A stretch of 32,757 nt of DNA, from positions 1 through 32,757 of the forward strand of contig CAMDDX010000039.1 of the NCBI GenBank assembly GCA_945893075.1, in the 5' to 3' direction. This stretch comes from Planctomyces sp. SH-PL62. GTDB taxonomy: Bacteria > Planctomycetota > Planctomycetia > Planctomycetales > Planctomycetaceae. Both the position numbers and the translations under genes were made by a program. Positions 1-7,767 of this stretch are shown piece after piece (the first letter of the stretch is position 1; every line of letters starts with the position of its first letter). The notes below the pieces were generated by a model that had not been told where the DNA came from, did not search any database, and saw only the letters and a program-made list of their open reading frames with translations.

Positions 1-2
1 AC

Positions 3-56
3 AATCGACCGTCCAAAGGAGCCGAGTTCGTGTTGTCCTTGCCGTATGCGATGTAA
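3..56 (+). CDS. Histidine kinase, C-terminal tail only (5' end outside window)
   Basis: The frame starting at base 3 is open from the window edge and reads NRPSKGAEFVLSLPYAM followed by TAA at 54-56. A Gly-x-x-Phe-x-Leu-x-Leu-Pro ending is typical of the last strand of a histidine kinase HATPase domain (G-x-x-F-x-(L/I)-x-LP). A sigma-54 response regulator begins 13 bases after the stop, the usual order for an NtrB/NtrC-type pair, which supports the call. Only 17 residues are visible, so the kinase's sensor type cannot be stated. Confidence 0.55.
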   Translation, partial: NRPSKGAEFVLSLPYAM

Positions 57-69
57 CCTTGGACCGATC

Positions 70-1584
70 ATGCCCAAACTTCTCGTCATCGACGACGAAC
101 CCAACATCACGTTCACGATTGCCGAGACGCTCGGCTCGGACGAACTGCAAGTGCTCACGGCCGGCACGGCGCGCGAAGGGATTGAGCTGTTGCGTCGGCA
201 ACGTCCCGACGTCGTGCTCTGCGATGTCCGGTTGCCGGACCTGTCGGGCCTCGACGCATTCGACCGGATGCACGAAATCGACCCGCGTATTCCGGTCATC
301 ATCATGACCGCGTTCGCCAAGACCGAGACCGCCATCGAGGCCATGCGTCGCGGAGCGTTCGAGTACCTCGTCAAGCCGATGGACTTCCAGGCGCTCAAGC
401 AAGCGGTCCAGCGAGCCCTCGAAGTCAGCCGCTTGAGTCACGTCCCGGCGGTGCTCGGCGAACTGGAGTCGGACGAAGACGATCCCAACGCCGAGCGGAT
501 CATCGGCCTCTCCCCCGCCATGCAGGAGGTTTACAAGACGGTCGGCCGCGTCGCCTCGCAAGACGCGACGGTGCTGATCCTCGGAGAAAGCGGCACTGGC
601 AAGGAACTGGTCGCGCGAGCCATCTATCACTACAGCCAACGCAGCCAGAAACCGTTCCTGGCCGTGAACTGCGCGGCGTTGTCGGAATCGCTGCTCGAAA
701 GCGAACTCTTCGGCCACGAGAAGGGAGCTTTCACCGGCGCGGATCAACGCCGCATCGGCAAGTTTGAGCAAGTCCACGGCGGCACGATCTTCCTCGACGA
801 GATCGGCGACATGAGTGCCGCAACTCAGGCCAAAGCGCTGCGCTTGCTCCAGCAACAACAGTTCGAGCGCATCGGCGGCAACTCCACGATTCAGACGGAC
901 GTCCGCATCATCGCCGCCACCAATCAAGATCTCGCCACGATGGTCGCCGACGGCAGATTCCGGCAAGACCTGTTCTATCGTCTGAACGGCTTCACAATCC
1001 GCTTGCCGGCCTTGCGCGAACGCCGTGAAGACATCCCCGTACTGCTCAACCATTTCGTCAATGTCTGCAATCGCGAACTGGGCAAGAACGTCCACACCGT
1101 CACACCGGAAGCGCGAGCGATTCTGGAAGCTCACGACTGGCCCGGCAACGTGCGCGAGTTCCAAAGCGCGATCAAGTTCGCGATGGTCCATGCGACAACC
1201 GATGTCCTCACCCCCGACTGCCTCCCGGAAAACTGCCGACCGAAAACCAACGGCGACTCGGCTTCAGGCAGCGAAGGACGTCTGATGACGAATGCCTCGG
1301 AGTCCGCTTCGGCCTCGGTGCCGAACAACCTTGGTTCGGAGCCGTCTGACTCCAAGCTCGACATCGCGGAGCTAACCCGCCGCTTGCTCGCCGCAGGACA
1401 GACCGATCTCTACCGACAACTCATCGCAGTGGTGGATCGCACGATCCTCGAAGAAACGATGCGTCACCTCGATGGCAACCAACTGCAAACCGCCGAACGC
1501 CTGGGCATCTCGCGCATGACGCTCCGCAACAAACTCCGCTCGCTGGGACTCCTGGCCGAGAAACCCGATGGTGACGACTCCTAA
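70..1584 (+). CDS. NtrC-family sigma-54-dependent response regulator
   Basis: A 504-residue transcriptional activator with three domains. The receiver domain (about 1-120) has the acidic pair D8/D9, phospho-acceptor D52 and K102. The AAA+ domain (about 145-380) has Walker A GESGTGKE, the sigma-54-contacting GAFTGA loop and Walker B IFLDEIGD. A C-terminal Fis-type helix-turn-helix ends in AERLGISRMTLRNKLRSLG. Phosphorylation by a partner kinase would allow ATP-driven opening of sigma-54 promoters. The ATG at 70 is preferred over the in-frame ATG at 46, because 46 would lie inside the kinase tail that stops at 56, and from 70 the protein opens directly with the receiver strand MPKLLVIDDEP. A Ser/Ala-rich linker separates AAA+ from HTH. 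Family certain; target genes unknown. Confidence 0.95.
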   Translation: MPKLLVIDDEPNITFTIAETLGSDELQVLTAGTAREGIELLRRQRPDVVLCDVRLPDLSGLDAFDRMHEIDPRIPVIIMTAFAKTETAIEAMRRGAFEYLVKPMDFQALKQAVQRALEVSRLSHVPAVLGELESDEDDPNAERIIGLSPAMQEVYKTVGRVASQDATVLILGESGTGKELVARAIYHYSQRSQKPFLAVNCAALSESLLESELFGHEKGAFTGADQRRIGKFEQVHGGTIFLDEIGDMSAATQAKALRLLQQQQFERIGGNSTIQTDVRIIAATNQDLATMVADGRFRQDLFYRLNGFTIRLPALRERREDIPVLLNHFVNVCNRELGKNVHTVTPEARAILEAHDWPGNVREFQSAIKFAMVHATTDVLTPDCLPENCRPKTNGDSASGSEGRLMTNASESASASVPNNLGSEPSDSKLDIAELTRRLLAAGQTDLYRQLIAVVDRTILEETMRHLDGNQLQTAERLGISRMTLRNKLRSLGLLAEKPDGDDS

Positions 1585-1637
1585 TTTCGACGAGATCACT
1601 TGATCGGACGCGGGGCGTTGGCGATCCGCGTGAAGAG

Positions 1638-1662
1638 GCCCGGCTTTTTCAAAAAGCCGGGC
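1638..1662. terminator. Terminator-like perfect hairpin after the NtrC gene
   Basis: Perfect 12-bp inverted repeat (GCCCGGCTTTTT / AAAAAGCCGGGC) around a single central C, 53 bases after the regulator stop. There is no T run immediately 3' of the stem, so it is a hairpin in the right place rather than a textbook intrinsic terminator. Confidence 0.5.
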
Positions 1663-1698
1663 TTCTGGTTCCAACACCAACCGGGCAGAACGTAGAGC

Positions 1699-1704
1699 TA
1701 CAAT
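1699..1704 (+). promoter_or_regulatory. Candidate -10 box upstream of sulfatase 1
   Basis: TACAAT lies 65 bases before the sulfatase ATG and just beyond the hairpin that ends the previous gene. No convincing -35 box is seen at 16-18 bases upstream. The same hexamer occurs before the DUF6807 gene at 28218. Based on a hexamer and position only. Confidence 0.25.
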
Positions 1705-1769
1705 AAGCCATCTCGACTTCGGCTACATTCAGACCGGTCCAGCGGTCCCGTTCCTCAGGAGCCAAACTC

Positions 1770-3905
1770 ATGAAAGCCTCGATCTCCGTTTTGGGTCTCA
1801 TCGTCTGTTCGATTTCCATGACTGCCACTGCTGCCGATTCGCTCGCCGGCAAGCGGCCGAATATCGTCTTCGTTTTGACCGACGATCAGGGCTACGGCGA
1901 TTTGTCGTGTCACGGCAATCCGATCTTGAAGACGCCGAACATCGACCGCCTGCATCGCGAAGGAGTCCGCTTCACCGACTTCATGGTCAGCCCGACGTGC
2001 TCACCGACACGCTCGGCGCTGATGACCGGACGGCATGAGTTCCGCAACGGCGTCACGCACACGATCAACGAACGCGAGCGTCTGACGTTGTCGGCGACGA
2101 CGTTGGCTCAAGTGTTGAAGTCGGCCGGCTACGCAACGGGCATCTTCGGCAAATGGCATCTCGGCGACGAATCAGATCACTGGCCCAGCCGCCGCGGGTT
2201 CGACGAGATGTTCATTCACGGAGCCGGCGGCATTGGCCAGTCGTATCCCGGAAGCTGCGGCGACGCGCCGGGCAACACGTATTTCAGTCCCGCGATTCTG
2301 CACAACGGCAAGTTCGAGAAGACCAACGGCTATTGCACCGACGTCTTTTTTACTCAGGCGTTGAAGTGGATCGAGGCGACCAAAGGCAAGCAGCCGTTTT
2401 ACGCACACATCTCGACGAACGCCCCGCACGGGCCGCTGCAAGTGCGACCGGAAGATGAAGCTCGCTACACCGACAAGACCAAAGACGCCGACGTCGCGAA
2501 GTTCTTCGGCATGATCGCCAACATCGACGACAACGTCGGCAAGCTGCTCACGAAGCTCGGCGAGTGGGGGATCGAGCGTGATACACTGGTCATCTTCATG
2601 AACGACAACGGCGGCACCGTCGGAGTGAAGGTCCACAACGCCGGGATGCGCGCTCAAAAAGGAACACCGTGGATTGGCGGGACGCGGGCAAGTTCGTTTT
2701 GGCGTTGGCCGGGCACGCTCAAACCGGCCGATTGCGACCGCCTCGCCGCGCACATCGACTTCTTTCCGACGCTCGCCGAACTGGCCGGCGCGAAGCTGGC
2801 TGCCGAGGTGCAGAAACAAGTCGAAGGCCGCAGCCTCGTCTCGCTGCTGAGCAACCCGCAAGCCGATTGGTCCGATCGCACGCTCTTCACGCACGTCGGT
2901 CGTTGGCCGGTCGGAGCCGATCGCTCGAAGTTCAAGTACGCGACGTGCAGCGTTCGCAATTCGCGCTACCAAATGGTGACTGCCTCCAAAGGCGAAACGA
3001 AAAACTGGCAACTCTTCGATCTGAAAGCCGATCCCGGCGAGAAGACCGACATCACCGACCAGCATCCCGACGTCGTCAAACAACTCGACGGCGAATACGA
3101 CCGCTGGTGGGAGTCGGTGCAACCGCAACTCGTCAACGAAGACGCCGTCGCGCCGGCCGAGAATCCGTTCAAGACGCTGTTCAATCAACAGTTCGCCGCG
3201 GTGAGTAGATCGGGCACTCCTGCCCGACCGTCCGACGATGGAACCGCAAAGACGGGCAATCCGCCGAAGGCGGACCGTCCTACACAGAACGCCGCCAAGA
3301 AGGCGGTCGCAAAGAAGCCCAATCCCTCATTGGAGAAAATCACCGACGACCCCGCTCTGCCGCGTGTGTTATTGATCGGCGATTCGATCTCGATGGGCTA
3401 CACGCTGCCGGTTCGCAAGCTGCTCGCCGGGAAGGCCAACCTGCATCGCATCCCAACCAACGGGGGACCGACCACGAATGGCATCGCGAATCTCAAGAAG
3501 TGGTTGGGCGACGGCAAGTGGGACGTCATCCATTTCAATTGGGGACTACACGACCTCAAGCTCATCGACAACAAGCATCAAGTTCCCATCGACGAATACG
3601 AAAAGAACCTGCGCGAACTCGTCACGCAGATGAAAGCCACGAATGCCAAGTTGATCTGGTGCTCGACCACGCCGGTCCCCGACGGAGCTTCGATCCGAAA
3701 TAAAGACGACGGCCCGAAGTACAACGCCGTCGCCAAGAAGATCATGGACGAGTTGCAAGTGCCGATCGACGACCTCTACGAGTTCGCGCTGCCGCAGTTC
3801 GACAAGATTCAGCTCAAAGAGAACGTCCATTTCTCACCGGCCGGCTCGGAGGTGCTCGCTCAGCAAGTCGTGAAGTCCATCGAACAGCATCTGCCGAAGA
3901 AATAA
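1770..3905 (+). CDS. Secreted sulfatase fused to SGNH/GDSL hydrolase domain
   Basis: A 711-residue exported protein with a signal peptide at about 1-22. The sulfatase domain (about 28-455) has metal-binding D38/D39, the formylglycine motif CSPTR (C77, R81), the GKWHLG block and NDNGGT. It should hydrolyse sulfate esters after C77 is converted to formylglycine by a separate enzyme. A low-complexity linker (about 475-530) leads to a second domain (about 530-711) with [11 protein letters not shown] (nucleophile Ser block), FNWGLHDLK and the C-terminal HFSPAG block carrying the catalytic His, as in SGNH esterases. Much of the linker (residues 479-505) is encoded by a palindromic repeat. Such a fusion could remove sulfate and acyl groups from one polysaccharide; that is inference. 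The start follows an AGGAG-like site at 1757-1761. Confidence 0.95.
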   Translation: MKASISVLGLIVCSISMTATAADSLAGKRPNIVFVLTDDQGYGDLSCHGNPILKTPNIDRLHREGVRFTDFMVSPTCSPTRSALMTGRHEFRNGVTHTINERERLTLSATTLAQVLKSAGYATGIFGKWHLGDESDHWPSRRGFDEMFIHGAGGIGQSYPGSCGDAPGNTYFSPAILHNGKFEKTNGYCTDVFFTQALKWIEATKGKQPFYAHISTNAPHGPLQVRPEDEARYTDKTKDADVAKFFGMIANIDDNVGKLLTKLGEWGIERDTLVIFMNDNGGTVGVKVHNAGMRAQKGTPWIGGTRASSFWRWPGTLKPADCDRLAAHIDFFPTLAELAGAKLAAEVQKQVEGRSLVSLLSNPQADWSDRTLFTHVGRWPVGADRSKFKYATCSVRNSRYQMVTASKGETKNWQLFDLKADPGEKTDITDQHPDVVKQLDGEYDRWWESVQPQLVNEDAVAPAENPFKTLFNQQFAAVSRSGTPARPSDDGTAKTGNPPKADRPTQNAAKKAVAKKPNPSLEKITDDPALPRVLLIGDSISMGYTLPVRKLLAGKANLHRIPTNGGPTTNGIANLKKWLGDGKWDVIHFNWGLHDLKLIDNKHQVPIDEYEKNLRELVTQMKATNAKLIWCSTTPVPDGASIRNKDDGPKYNAVAKKIMDELQVPIDDLYEFALPQFDKIQLKENVHFSPAGSEVLAQQVVKSIEQHLPKK
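3205..3283. repeat. GTAG...CTAC two-hairpin element, in frame inside the sulfatase-SGNH gene
   Basis: A 79-bp segment that begins GTAG and ends CTAC. It holds a first hairpin at 3210-3227 (TCGGGCA / TGCCCGA, 4-nt loop) and a second at 3260-3274 (TCCGCC / GGCGGA, loop GAA). The organisation matches the intergenic elements at 5501, 7700, 11918 and 18982, although the stem sequences differ. It is read through in a frame that avoids the TAG in its GTAG end and encodes residues 479-505 of the linker. Confidence 0.7.
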
Positions 3906-3960
3906 GGCAAACGGCAACAACTCGTTGCACCTTGCTTCGCGGTAGAAATCTTACGAATTC

Positions 3961-4075
3961 GGTGAAACATTTTTGGGTGAAAAATCAGGCACAAAAAGGG
4001 GCGAGGCAGTTGAACGTTGTTGATTCCAATCTCTGCCTTCAGTTTCTCCCATTTTTCACCCAGCCATTTTTCACC
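3961..4075. repeat. Inverted repeat with tandem GGTGAAAAAT words
   Basis: Arms at 3961-3985 and 4051-4075 are inverted copies 25 nt long with four mismatches. Each arm holds two versions of the word (G)GGTGAAAAAT. The core TGGGTGAAAAAT (3974-3985) pairs perfectly with 4051-4062. It fills most of the gap between the two sulfatase genes. REP-like palindromes with repeated words are known in bacteria; membership of a named family is not established here. Confidence 0.65.
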
Positions 4076-4154
4076 TTCTTCCGACCCGACTCCCCACACT
4101 CACTCTTCCCTTTATTCCTCTGGCCCCATTCGTCTGCCAACAAGGACCACCGCC

Positions 4155-5504
4155 ATGAGAACCGCCCTCTCGTCTCTCACTGCCATCACCTGTTGCCTGA
4201 GCTTCAGCTTGGCAGCCTTCTCGGCCGATGCGGCGAAGCCCAACGTGCTGGTCATCGTCGCGGACGATCTCGGCTGGGGAGAACTCGGCTGCCAGGGCAA
4301 CCCCGAAATTCCGACGCCGCACACCGATTCGATCGCCAAGAACGGCATTCGTTTCACGAGCGGCTACGTCAGCGGCCCGTATTGCAGTCCCACGCGAGCC
4401 GGCCTGATGACCGGCCGCTACCAGCAGCGCTTCGGGCACGAGTTCAATCCAGGGCCGACCGCTCCCGACAACTTCGGCATCAAGCAGACCACGATCGCCA
4501 ATCGGCTCAAGGAGGCCGGCTATGCCACGGGGATGTTCGGCAAATGGCACCTCGGCGACGGCGACTCGCATCCGCTGAAGCGCGGCTTCGACGAGTACTA
4601 CGGGTTCCTCGGCGGAGCGCACCCGTATCAGCAGATCGGTCAGGGCCGCAATGCGATCCTGCGCGGCAACGAACCGGTGGAGAAGATGGAATTCACGACG
4701 CTCGACTTCGGCCACGAAGCGGCCAAGTTCATCGACAAGAACCATGACAAGCCGTGGTTCGTGTATCTGCCGTTCAACGCCGTTCACACGCCGATGGAAG
4801 CTCCGCAGAAATATCTCGACCGCTTCGAGAAGATCACCGACAAGAAGCGCCGCACGTTCGCGGCGATGCTCTCCGCAATGGACGATGCGATCGGCGAGGT
4901 GCTCGGCAAGCTGCGCGAGCACAAGCTCGAAGAGAACACGCTGGTGGTCTACTTCGCCGACAACGGTGGCCCGACCGCCGCCAACTCTTCCACGAATGGG
5001 CCGCTCAACGGTTTCAAAGCCTCCGTCTGGGAAGGGGGCGTGCGCGTGCCGTTCCTCATGCAGTGGAAGGGCAAGCTGCCGGCCGGCAAGGTCGAGGATC
5101 GGCCGGTCATTCAGCTCGACGTGCAGGCCACGGCGCTCGCGGCGGCGGGTGTGACGATCAAGCCGGAATGGAAGTTCGACGGCGTCAACTTGCTACCGTA
5201 CCTCACCGGTGAGAAGAAAGACGCGCCGCACGACGCGCTCTTCTGGCGATTCGGAGCACAACGAGCCGTTCGCATGGGAGACTGGAAACTCACGTCGGTC
5301 GGCGGATCGACAATGCTGTTCAATCTCGCCAAAGACATCGGCGAGAAGAATGACCTCGCGTCACAAGAGGCCGACAAGCTCAAGCAACTCGAAGCCGCCT
5401 ACGCCGAGTGGAACAAAGGCAACATCGAACCCGCCTGGGGCAACGCCAATCGCGGAGCCAAGAAGGCGAATCCCGATCAGGCGAAGAAGAAAAAGAAAAA
5501 GTAG
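4155..5504 (+). CDS. Secreted sulfatase (arylsulfatase type)
   Basis: A 449-residue exported formylglycine sulfatase with a signal peptide at about 1-26. It shows VIVADDLGWGELG with metal-binding D37/D38, CSPTRAGLMTG (C77 as formylglycine precursor, R81), [10 protein letters not shown] and YFADNGGPT. The protein ends in a lysine run. The ATG at 4155 starts a hydrophobic signal sequence and follows AAGGA at 4142-4146; the in-frame start at 4017 would add 46 unlikely residues and overlap the upstream repeat. It lies 249 bases after the sulfatase-SGNH fusion on the same strand, and both place the catalytic Cys at residue 77. Substrate cannot be read from sequence. The stop codon (TAG, 5502-5504) is made by the GTAG end of the adjoining palindromic element. 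Confidence 0.95.
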   Translation: MRTALSSLTAITCCLSFSLAAFSADAAKPNVLVIVADDLGWGELGCQGNPEIPTPHTDSIAKNGIRFTSGYVSGPYCSPTRAGLMTGRYQQRFGHEFNPGPTAPDNFGIKQTTIANRLKEAGYATGMFGKWHLGDGDSHPLKRGFDEYYGFLGGAHPYQQIGQGRNAILRGNEPVEKMEFTTLDFGHEAAKFIDKNHDKPWFVYLPFNAVHTPMEAPQKYLDRFEKITDKKRRTFAAMLSAMDDAIGEVLGKLREHKLEENTLVVYFADNGGPTAANSSTNGPLNGFKASVWEGGVRVPFLMQWKGKLPAGKVEDRPVIQLDVQATALAAAGVTIKPEWKFDGVNLLPYLTGEKKDAPHDALFWRFGAQRAVRMGDWKLTSVGGSTMLFNLAKDIGEKNDLASQEADKLKQLEAAYAEWNKGNIEPAWGNANRGAKKANPDQAKKKKKK

Positions 5505-5554
5505 ACGAGTCACTCCGTGACTCGAACGTTCCGGTCACAGAGTGACCGGTCTAC
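5501..5554. repeat. 54-bp GTAG...CTAC two-hairpin element between convergent genes
   Basis: Modules are GTAGA, a 19-nt hairpin (CGAGTCACTCCGTGACTCG), a 6-nt spacer, a 19-nt hairpin (CCGGTCACAGAGTGACCGG) and TCTAC. The element at 18982 has exactly the same module lengths. Both flanking genes end in it: the sulfatase TAG lies in GTAG, and the minus-strand gene's TAG lies in CTAC. It may act as a bidirectional terminator, although no T run follows either hairpin. Confidence 0.85.
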
Positions 5555-6738
5555 TTATCGCCGAACAGCCGCTTCAGCCGCTCTTGGTGATAGCCGAGAC
5601 GTTCGCTCGCCGACATCTTCGCGAAGTTCGGACGCCCAGCCTCAGACGTCGGTGCGGTCGACTCAACTTTCTCCTTAGTTGGTATCGGCACGCTGATCAC
5701 CGTGCCGCTGCCGCCGTAGCTCATGACGTTGGTTTGCAGCTTGAGATCATCTTCCAGCGAACGCTGCGGAGTGATCTTCAATTCTTGCAGGACGCCGTGA
5801 TAAGCACGGACTGCCTCGCGCGGTTCGATGACGCCGTCGGTGATGTAGCGCAGCATCTGAATGAACGCGAGCTGGTGCTCCGAGTTGTTGATCTTGCGAC
5901 CGTACAGCGCGACTCGCGCTCCGTACTTCTGAGCTTCATGAATCAGCAGGAAGGCATCGAGCGTCGTGCCTGATCCGCCACCCAGAATGCCGACGATCAA
6001 GTGCGGATCGAAGTGGACGAGTTCCTCCATCGCGCGCGGGCCGTGATAGACCATCTTCAAGAACGTCGGCCGGCCGGCGCTCGTGACCCCGGCCAACGAG
6101 CGAGCAATCACGTCGTTGATGAAACCCGGCAACTGGTCCGGTGCAACGGCGTCGGGGACGTTCGGGTCGAAGATCTCCAGGAAGTAGCGGAATCGTTTCC
6201 GCTCGCATTCTTCGCGGAACTCTTTGAACTGGTTGAGCACGTCGATGTCCAACTCAAGCTGGTTGTTGAAGGTCGTCGAATACAAGCCGAGATCAACGCC
6301 GAGCTTCCGCTCCTCCGGCTCACAATCGAGATGCCCGCACTGCATGTGATCGAGGCTCGCCGTGCGGAACGGCTGAGCGGGCGTCGTATGAATTCGGCCG
6401 CCGCGATGAATATGGACGTCGGTCGCATCATTCGCTCGAGCCGCTGGCGTGATGTGCGAGTTGTCAAACCGCCGCTCTTGAATCGTCAGGATCTCGCTGG
6501 TGCTGGCGGACATCAGCATGATGTCCACGACCCCTTGGTCGATGACCTCGCGAATCTGCTGGCGATACTGAGCCAACGTCTTGAACCGCACCTCACCATC
6601 ATGCCGCTCAGGCGACTTGCCCGGCGCACCGATGGAGAAGCCCATGTCGGCATCCTTCGCGTCCGCGATGATGAACTCTTTACAGCCGCTCGGATCGGCA
6701 TGGATCGCGGCCAGCTTGCGGTCGAGTGATTTTTCCAT
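5551..6738 (-). CDS. Conserved hypothetical protein, possible alpha/beta-barrel (aldolase-like)
   Basis: A 395-residue soluble protein with no signal peptide or membrane segment. I do not recognise a named family. Alternating hydrophobic strands and helices suggest a TIM-type barrel, for example VVDIMLMSAS, YFLEIFDPN, PTFLKMVYHG, LIVGILGGGSGTTLDAF and ARVALYGRKIN. The Gly-rich GILGGGSGTT could bind phosphate. The ATG at 6738 opens the compact sequence MEKSLDRKLAAIH; the 108 residues upstream in this frame are Arg-rich, antisense to the next gene, and rejected. It is transcribed divergently from the carbon-nitrogen hydrolase, with 62 bases between starts, so shared control is possible. The stop is supplied by the palindromic element at 5501. 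Confidence 0.85.
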   Translation of the reverse strand: MEKSLDRKLAAIHADPSGCKEFIIADAKDADMGFSIGAPGKSPERHDGEVRFKTLAQYRQQIREVIDQGVVDIMLMSASTSEILTIQERRFDNSHITPAARANDATDVHIHRGGRIHTTPAQPFRTASLDHMQCGHLDCEPEERKLGVDLGLYSTTFNNQLELDIDVLNQFKEFREECERKRFRYFLEIFDPNVPDAVAPDQLPGFINDVIARSLAGVTSAGRPTFLKMVYHGPRAMEELVHFDPHLIVGILGGGSGTTLDAFLLIHEAQKYGARVALYGRKINNSEHQLAFIQMLRYITDGVIEPREAVRAYHGVLQELKITPQRSLEDDLKLQTNVMSYGGSGTVISVPIPTKEKVESTAPTSEAGRPNFAKMSASERLGYHQERLKRLFGDK

Positions 6739-6800
6739 GCGCCGATGGTATGTCTTGCTCGTTCGCTGCCACAAGACTCGTTCGTGAGAGGACTCTTCCG

Positions 6801-7679
6801 ATGAAATCGCTCCGCGTCGCCACTTGCCAGTTTTCCGTCGAAGGCCAAATCGGCCACAATCGTCGTTGGGTTCTGAAGCAGATCGCTCAAGCCGCCGAAC
6901 AAGGAGCCGACGTCGTGCATTTCTCCGAGTGTGCGCTCTCAGGCTACGCGGGCGTCGATCTGCCCGGCATCGCCGATTTGGATTGGACCGTACTCGCCGC
7001 CGCGACGCGCGACGTGATGTTCGCCGCGAAAGAACATCGAGTCTGGGTGTTGCTGGGTTCAACGCATCGGCTCGATGAACAGCACAAGCCGCACAACTGC
7101 GTGTACGTCATCAATCCGAAAGGCCAGATCGTCGATCGTTACGACAAACGCTTCTGCACCGGCGCGGGAGGCAAACGAGCGACGCTCGACCTGTGTCATT
7201 ACTCCCCCGGCGACCGCTTCGTCACCTTCCAGGTGAAGGGCATCACCTGCGGAGTCGCCATCTGCTACGACTATCGCTTTCCCGAGCTGTATCGCGGCTA
7301 CAAACAGCTCGGCGTCGAGGTCATGTTTCAGTCGTTTCACAACGCTCGCAAGACGGTCGCCGCCGATCCGAAATACAACATCTGGAAAACGATCGTCCCC
7401 GCGACCATGCAATGCCGAGCGGCCGAGAATCACTTCTGGTTCAGCGCGAACAACAGCACCGCCCGCCCCTCCTGCTGGGGCAGCTTCGCCGTCCGTCCCG
7501 ACGGTTACATCGTCGGCCGCCTGCCGCGTCATCGTCCCGGAGTGCTGGTCACCGACATGCAGCTCGACCCCGACTGCTTCGATGCTCCCGCGCTGTGGAG
7601 ACCATCCGCCATGAACGGCCAACTCCACAGCGGCCAATTGGTGGATCATCCGCGTTCGCGAGAGGTAACGACGGTCTGA
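6801..7679 (+). CDS. Carbon-nitrogen hydrolase (nitrilase superfamily)
   Basis: A 292-residue cytoplasmic amidase-type enzyme. The nitrilase triad is visible: E43 in HFSECALSGYAG, K116 in RYDKRF and C155 in GVAICYDYRFPE. The family hydrolyses non-peptide C-N bonds in amides, ureas or nitriles, usually as an oligomer; the exact substrate is not predictable here. The ATG at 6801 follows AGAGGA at 6786-6791 and directly opens the first strand MKSLRVATCQF; an in-frame start at 6726 would overlap the divergent neighbour. The gene converges on trpC, and a long palindrome separates them. Confidence 0.93.
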   Translation: MKSLRVATCQFSVEGQIGHNRRWVLKQIAQAAEQGADVVHFSECALSGYAGVDLPGIADLDWTVLAAATRDVMFAAKEHRVWVLLGSTHRLDEQHKPHNCVYVINPKGQIVDRYDKRFCTGAGGKRATLDLCHYSPGDRFVTFQVKGITCGVAICYDYRFPELYRGYKQLGVEVMFQSFHNARKTVAADPKYNIWKTIVPATMQCRAAENHFWFSANNSTARPSCWGSFAVRPDGYIVGRLPRHRPGVLVTDMQLDPDCFDAPALWRPSAMNGQLHSGQLVDHPRSREVTTV

Positions 7680-7699
7680 GGTGCGGAAGGATCTCCAAC

Positions 7700-7767
7700 G
7701 TAGCCGCGTTTCGCCAGAACGCGGGTTTTTCCGCCGGCACGCCCGCGTTCTGGCGAAACGCGGCTAC
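7700..7767. repeat. GTAG...CTAC palindromic element, 26-bp perfect arms
   Basis: A 68-bp element with perfect 26-nt inverted arms (7700-7725 and 7742-7767) and a 16-nt centre. Each arm can also fold alone: CCGCGTT / AACGCGG stems around 7-nt loops. It lies between the convergent carbon-nitrogen hydrolase and trpC genes, and its CTAC end supplies the trpC stop (7764-7766). Possible bidirectional terminator or mobile repeat. Confidence 0.85.

Noticed and set aside
2172..3188. 338-codon open frame antisense to sulfatase 1
   Set aside because: It lies wholly opposite a gene with clear motifs, and its protein is Arg/Val/Leu-rich with no recognisable domain, as expected from codon bias in GC-rich DNA.
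3205..3283. Assembly join or frameshift creating an artificial sulfatase-SGNH fusion
   Set aside because: The frame is open through the repeat and both domains are complete in one frame; an artefact would more often break the frame. Not fully excluded, because repeats can cause misassembly.
6739..7062. 108-residue N-terminal extension of the barrel-like gene
   Set aside because: Arg/Ser-rich, antisense to the carbon-nitrogen hydrolase, and the ATG at 6738 gives a natural N-terminus.
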